This document shows, piece by piece, positions 23,301 to 30,079 of a DNA stretch of 35,211 nt (position 1 is its first letter; each line of letters begins with the position of its first letter). The stretch is from CAZMYO01 sp964570525 (lineage in GTDB: Bacteria; Patescibacteriota; Patescibacteriia; Magasanikbacterales; GWA2-37-8), in NCBI GenBank assembly GCA_964570525.1, contig CAZMYO010000025.1, positions 1 to 35,211 of the forward strand, in the 5' to 3' direction. The notes below the pieces were generated by a model. The model made no database searches, was not told where the DNA came from, and saw only the letters and a program-made list of their open reading frames with translations. A program made the translations under genes and the position numbers.

Positions 23301-23831
23301 ATTTTGATCGGTCTCTATTTCAATCCAGGCGCCCCGATTCGGAATAATTTTGGCCCCATAGTAGCGGCGGCCGCGAATGTTCTCGGCGGTGAAAAAAGCG
23401 CCGGCGCTTCTAATGAGTTGGGAAACCACCACGCGCTCAATGCCGTTAACCACAAAAGTGCCGCGTTCGGTCATGGCGGGAACATCCCCAAGATAAATTT
23501 CCTGCGCTTTAGATTGCTTGGTGCGCTTGTTGGCTAAGCGCGCTGTCACGCGGAGCGGCGCCTCATAGGTAATGTTGCGCTCGCGGCAGGTGGCCTCGTT
23601 AAAACGGGGCTCATCAAGATAATAATTTTCTAAATATAGTTCTAGATCGCGGCCGGTAAAATCGGTGATGGGAGAAACTTCTTCAAACAATTCTTTAATG
23701 CCGAATTTTAAAAACCAATCATAAGAAGTTTTCTGAAGCTCAATTAGATCGATGGCGGGAACCGCGGCTATAGGCTTCAAGAATTTCCGCTCCGTGTCTT
23801 TTATCTCGCGGTGCTTAAAAATGGGCGGCAT
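20394..23831 (-). CDS. rpoB: DNA-directed RNA polymerase subunit beta
   Basis: Second-largest RNA polymerase subunit, 1145 aa, complete from the N-terminal lobe to the C-terminal clamp. The rifampicin region (about residues 388-412) reads [14 protein letters not shown] and [12 protein letters not shown]. It has the Asp, His and Ser residues of rifampicin-sensitive enzymes. [15 protein letters not shown] and the C-terminal [26 protein letters not shown] are canonical. ATG 23831 ([12 protein letters not shown]) has no clear ribosome site. It is not preceded by ribosomal protein genes rplJ/rplL as in many bacteria, but by its own promoter at 24093-24121 and a roughly 255-nt leader. rpoC follows after 113 nt. 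Confidence 0.98.
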   Translation of the reverse strand: [1145 protein letters not shown]

Positions 23832-23890
23832 AGCATGGAGTTAAAAGTGAAAAGTATTTTGCAAATATTTTGCAAATAGAGAAACGACAA

Positions 23891-23920
23891 CAAAAAAGCG
23901 CCTCTCGGTAAGGCTTGCTT
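23891..23920 (-). promoter_or_regulatory. Terminator-like hairpin in the rpoB leader
   Basis: On the minus strand AAGCAAGCCT-TACCGAG-AGGCGCTTTTTTG forms a short stem followed by a T6 run, about 60 nt before rpoB. It could attenuate transcription into rpoBC. Just upstream in the leader is a 16-codon frame (ATG at 23979, stop at 23929) with AAGG before it, and a CCCCGATG/CATCGGGG hairpin at 23996-24015. Confidence 0.4.
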
Positions 23921-24092
23921 TTGGTTTGTTATTGTTTAAGCAAAAACGGCAAGGCGAACATCAATTTGGACATGACCATTGTGATTACCTTGCGCCCCGA
24001 TGTTCATCGGGGCACTAGCGGCGCTACCAAATTTTAGCTTAACTAAGCAAAAATATAGTGAGCGCTCGAGTGAAGTTAGTTGAAGTAGCTAC

Positions 24093-24121
24093 ATCTTACC
24101 TTAAAGCATTTGGTTTGTCAA
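24093..24121 (-). promoter_or_regulatory. Strong promoter of rpoBC
   Basis: On the minus strand TTGACA (24121-24116), a 17-nt spacer and TAAGAT (24098-24093). This is the best -35/spacer match in front of rpoB and places the transcription start near 24086, leaving a leader of about 255 nt. Confidence 0.8.
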
Positions 24122-24129
24122 ATTAAACA

Positions 24130-24223
24130 GGTGGATAAGTTCTTGTCAAGAATTATCGTTACTTTGGCTAACGTAAAGCCAAAAATGTATTTTTTCTAAA
24201 CCAGCGTTCCCTAATTATCCACA
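24130..24223. other. DnaA-box-like sites and AT-rich stretch between rpoB and the next gene
   Basis: A perfect TTATCCACA occurs at 24215-24223 and a near match (TTATCCACC, minus strand) at 24130-24138, flanking an AT-rich segment (24181-24200). A third, perfect box is at 25043-25051. This could be DnaA-responsive regulation or part of a replication origin. The dnaA gene is not in the window. Confidence 0.4.
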
Positions 24224-24288
24224 GGGTCATTCGACCCTGCAAGCAGGGTCATTCGACCTTGCAAGCAGGATCATTCGACCTTGCAAGC
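24223..24288 (+). repeat. Three 22-bp tandem repeats
   Basis: Three direct copies, each with a GGTCATTCGACC core followed by TTGCAAGC or CTGCAAGC, run head to tail from 24223. Each core is a small dyad (GGTC/GACC). They directly adjoin a DnaA-box-like site. There are no spacers of CRISPR type. Confidence 0.85.
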
Positions 24289-24424
24289 AGGCCAATTACT
24301 CTATCGGCGCTACGGCCTGCCATCACCACAGCGGGGTCCCGCCTCATGGCGGTGGCAAGCAGGAGTGTTTTGAATTAACTATTTGGCCTTGACCCCGCAC
24401 CTACGCGAAGCATCGTACACGGGG
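24289..24424. repeat. Palindromic repeats upstream of the orphan gene
   Basis: A GCAGGCC...GGCCTGC inverted repeat (24286-24320) is followed by the second copy (24325-24360) of the repeat seen at 9543-9578 (CCACAGCGGGGTCCCGCC, GGCGGTGGCAAGC). A GACCCCG...CGGGGTT pair (24392-24426) comes last. No gene is visible here. Confidence 0.6.
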
Positions 24425-24453
24425 TTGACATAATTTGTACTTAACCTTAAGGT
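24425..24453 (+). promoter_or_regulatory. Candidate promoter of the orphan gene at 24475
   Basis: Consensus TTGACA (24425-24430) with a 17-nt spacer to a poor -10 (TAAGGT). The TTAAGGTA sequence resembles that at the rpoB promoter -10 (TTAAGGTAAGAT). Confidence 0.45.
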
Positions 24454-24474
24454 AGTAATAAGGAGGAAATAATC

Positions 24475-24927
24475 ATGAAACGATTATTTGTTTGCTCGTT
24501 TGCGCAGCTGCTCGCGGCCTTGGCCCAAGACATCGTCCGCCTGGGCCACCTCGAGAATGCCTTCTTCTTTTTTCCCTTGCATCCCAAGGGCTACTTCCTC
24601 AACGAGAGGGAGGTGGAACCAGGACCGTTCTTTGATGATGGTCGCCAGCAGGTCCATCTGGAACGGTTTCGTGAAATCATCCCGTTCCTTCTCAACGCAA
24701 AAAAGGAAGGGCGCGCCTGGTACTCCGATCACGGCGCGGTGGCCATAGACGAGTGGCTTAGTCGAATTGGCTACACCCGAATCGTGAATAATAAAAGAAA
24801 CTTCAGCGCCATTGTGGACCACATGAAGGCGCTGATGAATCAAGGCAAAATTGCCATCGTTGGCGGCGGCGTTTCTTTTTCCGCCCTTAGCGAGGCGCTG
24901 AACAAATGGGAAAATGAACTCAACTGA
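24475..24927 (+). CDS. Orphan cytoplasmic protein of unknown function
   Basis: The 150-aa product has no recognised family. It starts with an amphipathic segment (MKRLFVCSFAQLLAAL) not hydrophobic enough for a confident signal peptide. Later features are FFFFPLHPKGYFL, WYSDHGAVAIDEWLSRIGY and a Gly-rich turn KIAIVGGGVSF followed by a final helix. Translation starts after a very strong AAGGAGG spaced 8 nt from ATG, among the best ribosome sites here. Its own promoter and a 15-bp-stem terminator flank it, so it is a single-gene unit between rpoB and the 6S-like RNA. The wobble positions look like normal coding sequence. Confidence 0.75.
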   Translation: MKRLFVCSFAQLLAALAQDIVRLGHLENAFFFFPLHPKGYFLNEREVEPGPFFDDGRQQVHLERFREIIPFLLNAKKEGRAWYSDHGAVAIDEWLSRIGYTRIVNNKRNFSAIVDHMKALMNQGKIAIVGGGVSFSALSEALNKWENELN

Positions 24928-24997
24928 AAAGTGCGCGGCTCGAACACCTTTCAGAAACATTTCTTTCGAACCTCTACAAAAACATCCCGACTAAGTT

Positions 24998-25045
24998 GTA
25001 GAGACGCCCCGACGTGATATCGGGACGTCTCTACTTTTATTTTTA
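24998..25045 (+). terminator. Intrinsic terminator of the orphan gene
   Basis: The stem GTAGAGACGCCCCGA / TCGGGACGTCTCTAC has one mismatch (15 bp) and a CGTGATA loop. It is followed by TTTTATTTTTA on the plus strand. Confidence 0.9.
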
Positions 25046-25051
25046 TCCACA
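25043..25051 (+). other. DnaA-box-like site next to the 6S-like RNA promoter
   Basis: A perfect TTATCCACA lies 12 nt upstream of the -35 of the RNA promoter. It may be a regulatory DnaA site or chance. Confidence 0.35.
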
Positions 25052-25062
25052 GTTTAATTTCC

Positions 25063-25090
25063 TTGACTTTTTGCCTGTCTGAACTACAAT
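25063..25090 (+). promoter_or_regulatory. Promoter of the 6S-like RNA
   Basis: TTGACT (25063-25068), 16-nt spacer, TACAAT (25085-25090). It would start transcription near 25097, directly at the base of the long RNA stem. Confidence 0.75.
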
Positions 25091-25096
25091 CTAGTC

Positions 25097-25271
25097 AGCG
25101 CTATTTTTCTCTACCAAACTGCGGTAGAGTTGATGTCTCAACCGAATCGAATCCCTAAAAACACTCTCTCTTTTTACCCTTAACCATTCATTTGTTTTTG
25201 GGTAAAGTTTTCTAGGTTCGACTCGTAGTTAAAACACACAGCTCTTCCCGCAGTTTTGTGGAGAAAAATAA
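25097..25271 (+). ncRNA. ssrS: Structured RNA, probably 6S RNA
   Basis: About 175 nt between a good promoter and a terminator with no reading frame. The 5' arm at 25102-25124 (TATTTTTCTCTACCAAACTG...) pairs with the 3' arm at 25248-25270 (...CAGTTTTGTGGAGAAAAATA) over 23 positions with only two imperfect pairs. GGTAGAG/CTCTTCC extends the stem. Then comes a central largely unpaired zone on both sides, a second stem (CGAATCGAA / TTCGACTCG) and an apical stem (TTTACCC/GGGTAAA). A long closing stem, central bubble and apical stem at this size is the 6S RNA architecture, which mimics an open promoter and binds RNA polymerase. The assignment rests on structure read by eye, not on a covariance model. 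Confidence 0.6.
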
Positions 25272-25305
25272 ACCCCGCACCGTTCTGGTGCAGGGTTTGT
25301 TTTTT
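25272..25305 (+). terminator. Terminator of the 6S-like RNA
   Basis: The hairpin ACCCCGCACC-GTTCT-GGTGCAGGGT is followed by TTGTTTTTT. It lies immediately after the RNA's closing stem and before ftsK. Confidence 0.88.
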
Positions 25306-25367
25306 AATCGCCGCTCCCTCTACGGAGAGGCTGGGCGAGGGATGGTGATAAGGTTCAAAAAATATGC

Positions 25368-25373
25368 TATACT
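25368..25373 (+). promoter_or_regulatory. Extended -10 of ftsK
   Basis: ATGCTATACT provides TG plus TATACT; no good -35 is present. The ftsK ATG begins 11 nt after the -10, so the mRNA would have at most a few leader bases, as for rpiB. Confidence 0.5.
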
Positions 25374-25383
25374 AAAAGTACCT

Positions 25384-27666
25384 ATGACACGACTGCGTCA
25401 ACCGCGTCAACGCCGGCTTGCTTTCACCGAACGCGTCAATCTTAATCCCGAAATAAGCCGTGGGCTCATGGCTATTTTGTTATTTAGCGTGAGCGGGCTC
25501 TCTATCTTGAGTTTTTTTTCTTTGGCTGGCGTCGCCGGACAATTCATTGATTCTCTCTTGGCCCTTACGTTCGGGCAAGTACGTTATGTTTTTCCGATTA
25601 TTCTTTTGCTAAGCGCGATACTCCTTATTAAGGATTTGGATTACGAATATCGCTCCACCCATATCTTGGGGGGGGTTTTATTTTTTTTAAGCTTCAATGG
25701 CTTGGTCCATTTGCAAAAACCGCTCAATGAGATGGTGGATTCAGCCCTGCAGGGCTATGGCGGAGGGCTGGTGGGCGTGGCTTTGGCCTGGCCGCTATTA
25801 AAATACGCGGGCTTCTGGGGCGGCCTGGTGGTTTTATTGGGGCTGTTATTCGCGGCGCTTGTATTTTTATTCAATACCTCGTTGGCGCAAGTTGTCGCCT
25901 TGCATAAAAAATTATTTTTGGTATTAGGTTGGAGCGGCCGAAAAATAATTGATTTTTTTTATTCTTTTAAAAATAAATCCCCTGCTTTCTCTATTCAGGG
26001 AGACTACCGGCTCGCCTCTTCCGAGCGCGCCTTGCTAACCCCGGATAAGAACGATGATGGCGAAGAAGAAACGCGTTTATTTCAGCACCGCGCCATTGTT
26101 AAAAAACACGAAATGCATGGGGGCGGCGGCGAAGAGGACATCCCCATCACAACAAAATCCAAGGCGCCGGTACGGGATCTGCCGCCGATCAGCCTACTCC
26201 GCACCACCAAAAGCATACCCACCTCTGGCGATATTAAAAATAACGCGGAAATTATTAAAGATACTTTCCAAAATTTTGGAATTGAGGTGGATATGGGCGA
26301 AGTAAGAGTTGGCCCGACCGTAACACAGTATTCTCTAAAACCATCTAAGGGCGTAAAGCTTACCCGCATTACGTCCCTATCAAATGATTTATCCCTTGCC
26401 CTCGCCGCTCACCCCATTAGAATCGAGGCGCCCATTCCCGGCAAATCACTGGTTGGCATTGAAGTGCCGAACGAAAAAGTGGCTGTGGTAACGCTCAAAG
26501 AGCTTTTAGAGAGTCCGGAATATCAAAAACGAGAACATAATATGCAGATCGCGCTCGGCAAAGATGTGGCCGGAAAAGTGTGGCTGGGTGATTTGCCAAA
26601 AATGCCGCATTTGCTTATAGCGGGAGCGACCGGATCGGGTAAAACCGTGTGTATAAACACTATTATTTTGAGTCTGCTGTTTCAAAATACTCCCGAAACC
26701 CTGCGCCTGATTATGGTTGATCCGAAACGCGTGGAGCTTACCATCTATAACGGCATTCCTCATTTGCTAACTCCGGTAATTACCGACTCTTCCAAAACCA
26801 TCAATGCTCTAAAGTGGACTATCGGCGAAATGGAGCGGCGCTTTGATGTGCTGGCCGCCTCCGAAAAACGCGACATCGCTTCCTACAACAAAGAGGCTCT
26901 AGAAAAAATGCCGCACATTGTATTTATCATTGATGAGCTGGCTGATCTTATGGCCACAACCGCCTCCGAGGTGGAGGCGGGCATCATTCGTCTCGCGCAA
27001 ATGGCCCGCGCGGTGGGTATTCACCTTATCGTCGCCACCCAGCGCCCCAGTGTCGAGGTTATTACCGGTCTTATGAAAGCCAACATTCCGGCGCGCATCG
27101 CTTTCTCGGTGGCTTCCCTCATTGATTCGCGCACGATTCTAGACTGCGCCGGAGCGGAAAAACTCTTGGGTCGCGGCGATATGTTGTTTTTAACCGCCGA
27201 ACTCACGAAGCCCAGGCGTCTGCAAGGCGCTTTTGTGTCCGAAGAAGAAATGAAAGAGGTGGTGAATCATCTTAAAGGAGACGAGCCGCCCGAATACAAT
27301 GAATCTGTTGTGTCCAAGGGAGGCGGCGCCATTGGCACCGTAAATATGTTTGGCGGCCCGAGCGATGACCAGGATCCGATATTTGAAGAAGCCAAGCAGT
27401 TGGTGCTTGAATCGGGCAAAGCCAGCGCGTCACTTCTCCAGCGCCGGCTAAGAGTAGGCTACGCGCGCGCCGCGCGTTTGCTTGACGAGCTTGAGGAAGC
27501 TGGTATAGTAGGTCCAGCCGATGGCGCCAAACCACGCGAAGTATTCACCGAACATTTACACCGTGAGGAACCGGAAGAAATGCCCGATGAGGAGCAGACC
27601 ATGGATGCGGGCGGAACGGTATTGGACCCGGCCGAGAATAATTCCGAAAAAGAAAAAACGATTTAG
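25384..27666 (+). CDS. ftsK: DNA translocase FtsK/SpoIIIE
   Basis: Membrane-anchored ATPase that pumps DNA through the closing septum and aligns chromosome ends. The 760-aa product has a four-helix N-terminal membrane domain (about residues 20-180) and a short, charged linker. The motor follows, with Walker A AGATGSGKT near residues 413-421 and Walker B VFIIDELADLM. The C-terminal winged-helix gamma domain (DPIFEEAKQLVLESGKASASLLQRRLRVGYARAARLL, shown in part) recognises KOPS-like sites. It is similar in length to SpoIIIE and shorter than E. coli FtsK. ATG 25384 is chosen because the extended -10 lies 11 nt upstream and because the upstream frame would be terminator sequence. A RodZ-like gene and recA follow in the same direction. 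Confidence 0.96.
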   Translation: MTRLRQPRQRRLAFTERVNLNPEISRGLMAILLFSVSGLSILSFFSLAGVAGQFIDSLLALTFGQVRYVFPIILLLSAILLIKDLDYEYRSTHILGGVLFFLSFNGLVHLQKPLNEMVDSALQGYGGGLVGVALAWPLLKYAGFWGGLVVLLGLLFAALVFLFNTSLAQVVALHKKLFLVLGWSGRKIIDFFYSFKNKSPAFSIQGDYRLASSERALLTPDKNDDGEEETRLFQHRAIVKKHEMHGGGGEEDIPITTKSKAPVRDLPPISLLRTTKSIPTSGDIKNNAEIIKDTFQNFGIEVDMGEVRVGPTVTQYSLKPSKGVKLTRITSLSNDLSLALAAHPIRIEAPIPGKSLVGIEVPNEKVAVVTLKELLESPEYQKREHNMQIALGKDVAGKVWLGDLPKMPHLLIAGATGSGKTVCINTIILSLLFQNTPETLRLIMVDPKRVELTIYNGIPHLLTPVITDSSKTINALKWTIGEMERRFDVLAASEKRDIASYNKEALEKMPHIVFIIDELADLMATTASEVEAGIIRLAQMARAVGIHLIVATQRPSVEVITGLMKANIPARIAFSVASLIDSRTILDCAGAEKLLGRGDMLFLTAELTKPRRLQGAFVSEEEMKEVVNHLKGDEPPEYNESVVSKGGGAIGTVNMFGGPSDDQDPIFEEAKQLVLESGKASASLLQRRLRVGYARAARLLDELEEAGIVGPADGAKPREVFTEHLHREEPEEMPDEEQTMDAGGTVLDPAENNSEKEKTI

Positions 27667-27667
27667 A

Positions 27668-27722
27668 CATTAGGATTTGGAAATTATCTTAGAAATTAGG
27701 TATTAGGTGAATTAGAAATTGG
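27668..27722 (+). repeat. 7-nt word tract between ftsK and the RodZ-like gene
   Basis: Words such as ATTAGGA, TTTGGAA, TAGAAAT, TAGGTAT, TAGGTGA, ATTAGAA and ATTGGTA follow one another with a 7-nt phase. They run to within one base of the next ATG. Confidence 0.65.
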
Positions 27723-27723
27723 T

Positions 27724-28422
27724 ATGAGCATATTCTGCTACAAAAAAATTGAAGCCGCTCTCTGCCTGGGCGAGAAATTTAAAAAAAGACGCGCCGAGCT
27801 TGGACTATTGCTCACCGCTATTTCGAAAGCAACCCGTATCCCATTAAAATATCTGGAAGCGATTGAACAAGACAATTTTTCAAAACTTCCGGCGGCTAAA
27901 ACATATCGCCTGGCATACGTGCGGGAGATTGCTCGCCTGCTAGAACTAAACGCGGGAGAATGCGTTCATCAGTTTGTGAACGAAGGCGGGCTCAACGCCA
28001 TACCGGTAGCGCACCCTCGCCAAAGTATTAAATTGACAATGTTTTCTTCTGTTTCAGTTTTTCTCCGCGCCGCGCTTTTGAGCGGCGCGGTTGCGCTTTT
28101 TTCCGGCTACCTTATTTGGCAAGTCAAGGGCATCTTAGAGCCGCCTCGCCTTATAATATATTCTCCGCTCGAAGGACATGTGTTGAGCCAGCCGAGTACC
28201 ACGGTAGAAGGCGAGACGGAAAAAGAATCTCGCTTAACTGTGAACGGGCAGGAGATAATGGTAAAAGAAAACGGCAAATTTGAAGCTAGAATCAATTTAT
28301 CTAATGGCGTTAATACTATTATTATCGAGGCTACCAAAAAACACGGCAAAACCACTTCCATTACTAGACATTTGGTGGTAAAACAAAAAATAAAGGGCGG
28401 GGAGATTAGTCTGAAACCGTGA
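27724..28422 (+). CDS. rodZ: RodZ-like transmembrane helix-turn-helix protein
   Basis: The 232-aa product has a cytoplasmic HTH domain at residues 15-85 (LGEKFKKRRAELGL...IPLKYLEAIEQDNFSKLP). One membrane helix follows near 107-133, then an extracytoplasmic Ig-like beta domain (residues 140-228) with NGQEIMVKENGKFEARINL and NGVNTIIIEATKK. This order (HTH, TM, beta domain) is that of RodZ, which links MreB to the cell-shape machinery. No mreB is in the window, so the role is inferred. ATG 27724 has no ribosome site and is preceded by a word repeat. Confidence 0.85.
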   Translation: MSIFCYKKIEAALCLGEKFKKRRAELGLLLTAISKATRIPLKYLEAIEQDNFSKLPAAKTYRLAYVREIARLLELNAGECVHQFVNEGGLNAIPVAHPRQSIKLTMFSSVSVFLRAALLSGAVALFSGYLIWQVKGILEPPRLIIYSPLEGHVLSQPSTTVEGETEKESRLTVNGQEIMVKENGKFEARINLSNGVNTIIIEATKKHGKTTSITRHLVVKQKIKGGEISLKP

Positions 28423-28429
28423 ATTGTTG

Positions 28430-28510
28430 TAGTATGTATCAGATATTACGTATTATGTATTTCACCGATACAAGATACCTAATACTTGCTACTTAATACT
28501 TAATACTCAT
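28430..28510 (+). repeat. 7-nt word tract upstream of recA
   Basis: The whole rodZ-recA spacer divides into 7-nt words. Examples are GTATGTA, TTACGTA, TTATGTA in the first half and AAGATAC, CTAATAC, TTGCTAC, TTAATAC, TTAATAC in the second. The halves are roughly inverted (GTATTA versus TAATAC), so a long imperfect hairpin is possible. Confidence 0.75.
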
Positions 28511-28516
28511 CACACT

Positions 28517-29584
28517 ATGCCCAAAGGCGTCAGCGAGGAGGTCAAGGAGAAACTTAAGGCGGCGGAAAGCGCCATCGATCAGATTAAAACGCGGTTTGGG
28601 GAGGGCGCGATTATGCGCTTTGGCGAGTCCAAGGCAATGAAAGTGGACGCGGTGTCAACCGGATGTCTCTCCGTTGACATTGCGCTTGGCGTTGGTGGTG
28701 TGCCGCGTGGGCGCGTGATTGAAATCTATGGTCCGGAAGCGAGCGGAAAAACCACGCTCGCCCAACACATTGTAGCCGAAGTGCAAAAAATTGGCGGCAT
28801 CGCCGCGTTTGTGGACGCGGAACACGCGCTCGACCCGGATTACGCCAAAAAAATTGGGGTGAAAATTGACGAGCTTTTAATTTCCCAGCCGGATACGGGT
28901 GAACAGGCGCTCGAGATTGTGGAAACTTTGGTTCGCTCCAACGCGGTGGATATAGTGGTGATTGATTCGGTGGCGGCGCTTGTGCCCAAAGCGGAAATTG
29001 AAGGGGAAATGGGCGACAGCCACATGGGCCTCCAGGCCCGCCTGATGAGCCAGGCCTTGCGCAAGCTTACCGGCATTATCAGTAAATCCAAAACGATCGT
29101 CATTTTCATCAACCAGACGCGCATGAAAATCGGGATTGTGTTTGGCAATCCGGAGACAACCACCGGCGGCATGGCCTTGAAATTTTATTCTTCAATGCGC
29201 ATCGAGGTTCGCCGCGCGGCTCAAATTAAACAGGGCGATAAAATTATCGGCAATCGGGTAAAAGTTAAAGTTGTAAAAAATAAAGTTGCCGCCCCTTTCC
29301 GCACCACCGAGTTTGATATCATGTACAACGAGGGCATTTCCGTATCCGGCGATGTGCTCGATACCGGGGTGCTCTACAAAGTAGTGGATAAAAAAGGAAA
29401 TTCCTATGTCTGGGGGGAAGAAAAGCTCGGGGTGGGCCGAGAAGCGGCTAAACGTTTTTTGAAAGAGAACCCCAAGCTGATGGAGAAAATTAGAGAGCGG
29501 GTTATGGAGGTGGTGGAGCGCGGCGAAGCGCCGGAGGAAGAAGCGCCGGCCCCAGACGAAAGCGTACCGCCGCCCACGGAATAA
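28517..29584 (+). CDS. recA: Recombinase RecA
   Basis: Catalyses homologous DNA pairing and strand exchange and activates LexA-type self-cleavage where present. The 355-aa protein has Walker A GPEASGKTT (residues 72-80), the conserved AFVDAEHALDP, the loop MGDSHMGLQARLMSQALRK, and the acidic/proline-rich C-terminal tail. There is no intein. ATG 28517 is used; MPKGVSEEVKEKLKAAESA gives a normal N-terminal helix. No SOS box could be identified upstream because the spacer is a word repeat. A terminator follows 21 nt after the stop. Confidence 0.98.
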   Translation: MPKGVSEEVKEKLKAAESAIDQIKTRFGEGAIMRFGESKAMKVDAVSTGCLSVDIALGVGGVPRGRVIEIYGPEASGKTTLAQHIVAEVQKIGGIAAFVDAEHALDPDYAKKIGVKIDELLISQPDTGEQALEIVETLVRSNAVDIVVIDSVAALVPKAEIEGEMGDSHMGLQARLMSQALRKLTGIISKSKTIVIFINQTRMKIGIVFGNPETTTGGMALKFYSSMRIEVRRAAQIKQGDKIIGNRVKVKVVKNKVAAPFRTTEFDIMYNEGISVSGDVLDTGVLYKVVDKKGNSYVWGEEKLGVGREAAKRFLKENPKLMEKIRERVMEVVERGEAPEEEAPAPDESVPPPTE

Positions 29585-29604
29585 TCTACAGCATAAAAAA
29601 GAAA

Positions 29605-29638
29605 TGCCCCCCGACGCAAAGTCGGGGGGTGTTTTTTT
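29605..29638. terminator. Bidirectional terminator between recA and the convergent lipoprotein gene
   Basis: The perfect 9-bp stem CCCCCCGAC-GCAAA-GTCGGGGGG is followed by TGTTTTTTT on the plus strand and by CATTTCTTTTTT on the minus strand. Confidence 0.92.
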
Positions 29639-29658
29639 GGCTGGCGTTGGCGGTGAAC

Positions 29659-29994
29659 CTACCGCGCAACTTTCCAGTCCACGATGCGGCAATTTTCGTC
29701 GTACTGCTTGCGGAGTGTGGTCGTGAAAAGAATGAACTGCGAAGAACGGGCCTCCACTCGCACCCAGTCGTCAAACTGGACAACGCACTCCACCTGCGCT
29801 TTGATGGGTGTGTCGAGCGGATTGATCACCTCGGCTACTTTCGTAACGGGACTTGAAAAAAAATTTCCCACGTGAGAATTGCCGGAGCCCACCGTCTTCT
29901 CCGTAAGATACGGCTCGGTCTTGGCTGCTGGCTCTGGCTTGACTTGGGGCAGAGCGCACGAAGCGAGAAAGATGGCGACGAGCATGTTGCGCAT
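29659..29994 (-). CDS. Small lipoprotein, unknown function
   Basis: The 111-aa precursor has a short hydrophobic signal ending in LASC (lipobox, Cys at residue 12), so it is predicted to be lipid-anchored on the outer face of the membrane. The mature part has a charged linker (KPEPAAKTEPYLTEK) then a beta-rich domain. VTKVAEVINPLDTPIKAQVEC, WVRVEARSSQFILFTT and ENCRIVDWKVAR hint at an Ig-like or FxLYD-like fold, which I cannot confirm. ATG 29994 is fixed by AGGAGG 5 nt upstream. It lies downstream of another secreted-protein gene (30063-30662). Confidence 0.82.
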   Translation of the reverse strand: MRNMLVAIFLASCALPQVKPEPAAKTEPYLTEKTVGSGNSHVGNFFSSPVTKVAEVINPLDTPIKAQVECVVQFDDWVRVEARSSQFILFTTTLRKQYDENCRIVDWKVAR

Positions 29995-30052
29995 GGTGGC
30001 CTCCTGTATATTCATAATACCACAACCAGAAATTTCATCAACTCGTTGAAAT

Positions 30053-30079
30053 GAAAACTCCGTCATGGTTTTGACGGAG
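30053..30079 (-). terminator. Terminator overlapping the stop codon of the secreted Cys-rich gene
   Basis: The minus-strand stem CTCCGTCA-AAACCA-TGACGGAG is followed by TTTTCATTT. The TGA stop of the gene at 30063-30662 is the first three bases of the second arm. Confidence 0.75.

Noticed and set aside
24223..24291. Short CRISPR array
   Set aside because: The three 22-bp units are directly head to tail with no unique spacers, and no cas genes are in the window.
25212..25230. CTAGGTTCGACTCGTAG looked like the T-arm of a tRNA or the 3' end of tmRNA
   Set aside because: No acceptor stem, anticodon arm or tag reading frame could be placed. The sequence pairs instead with CGAATCGAA inside the 6S-like fold.
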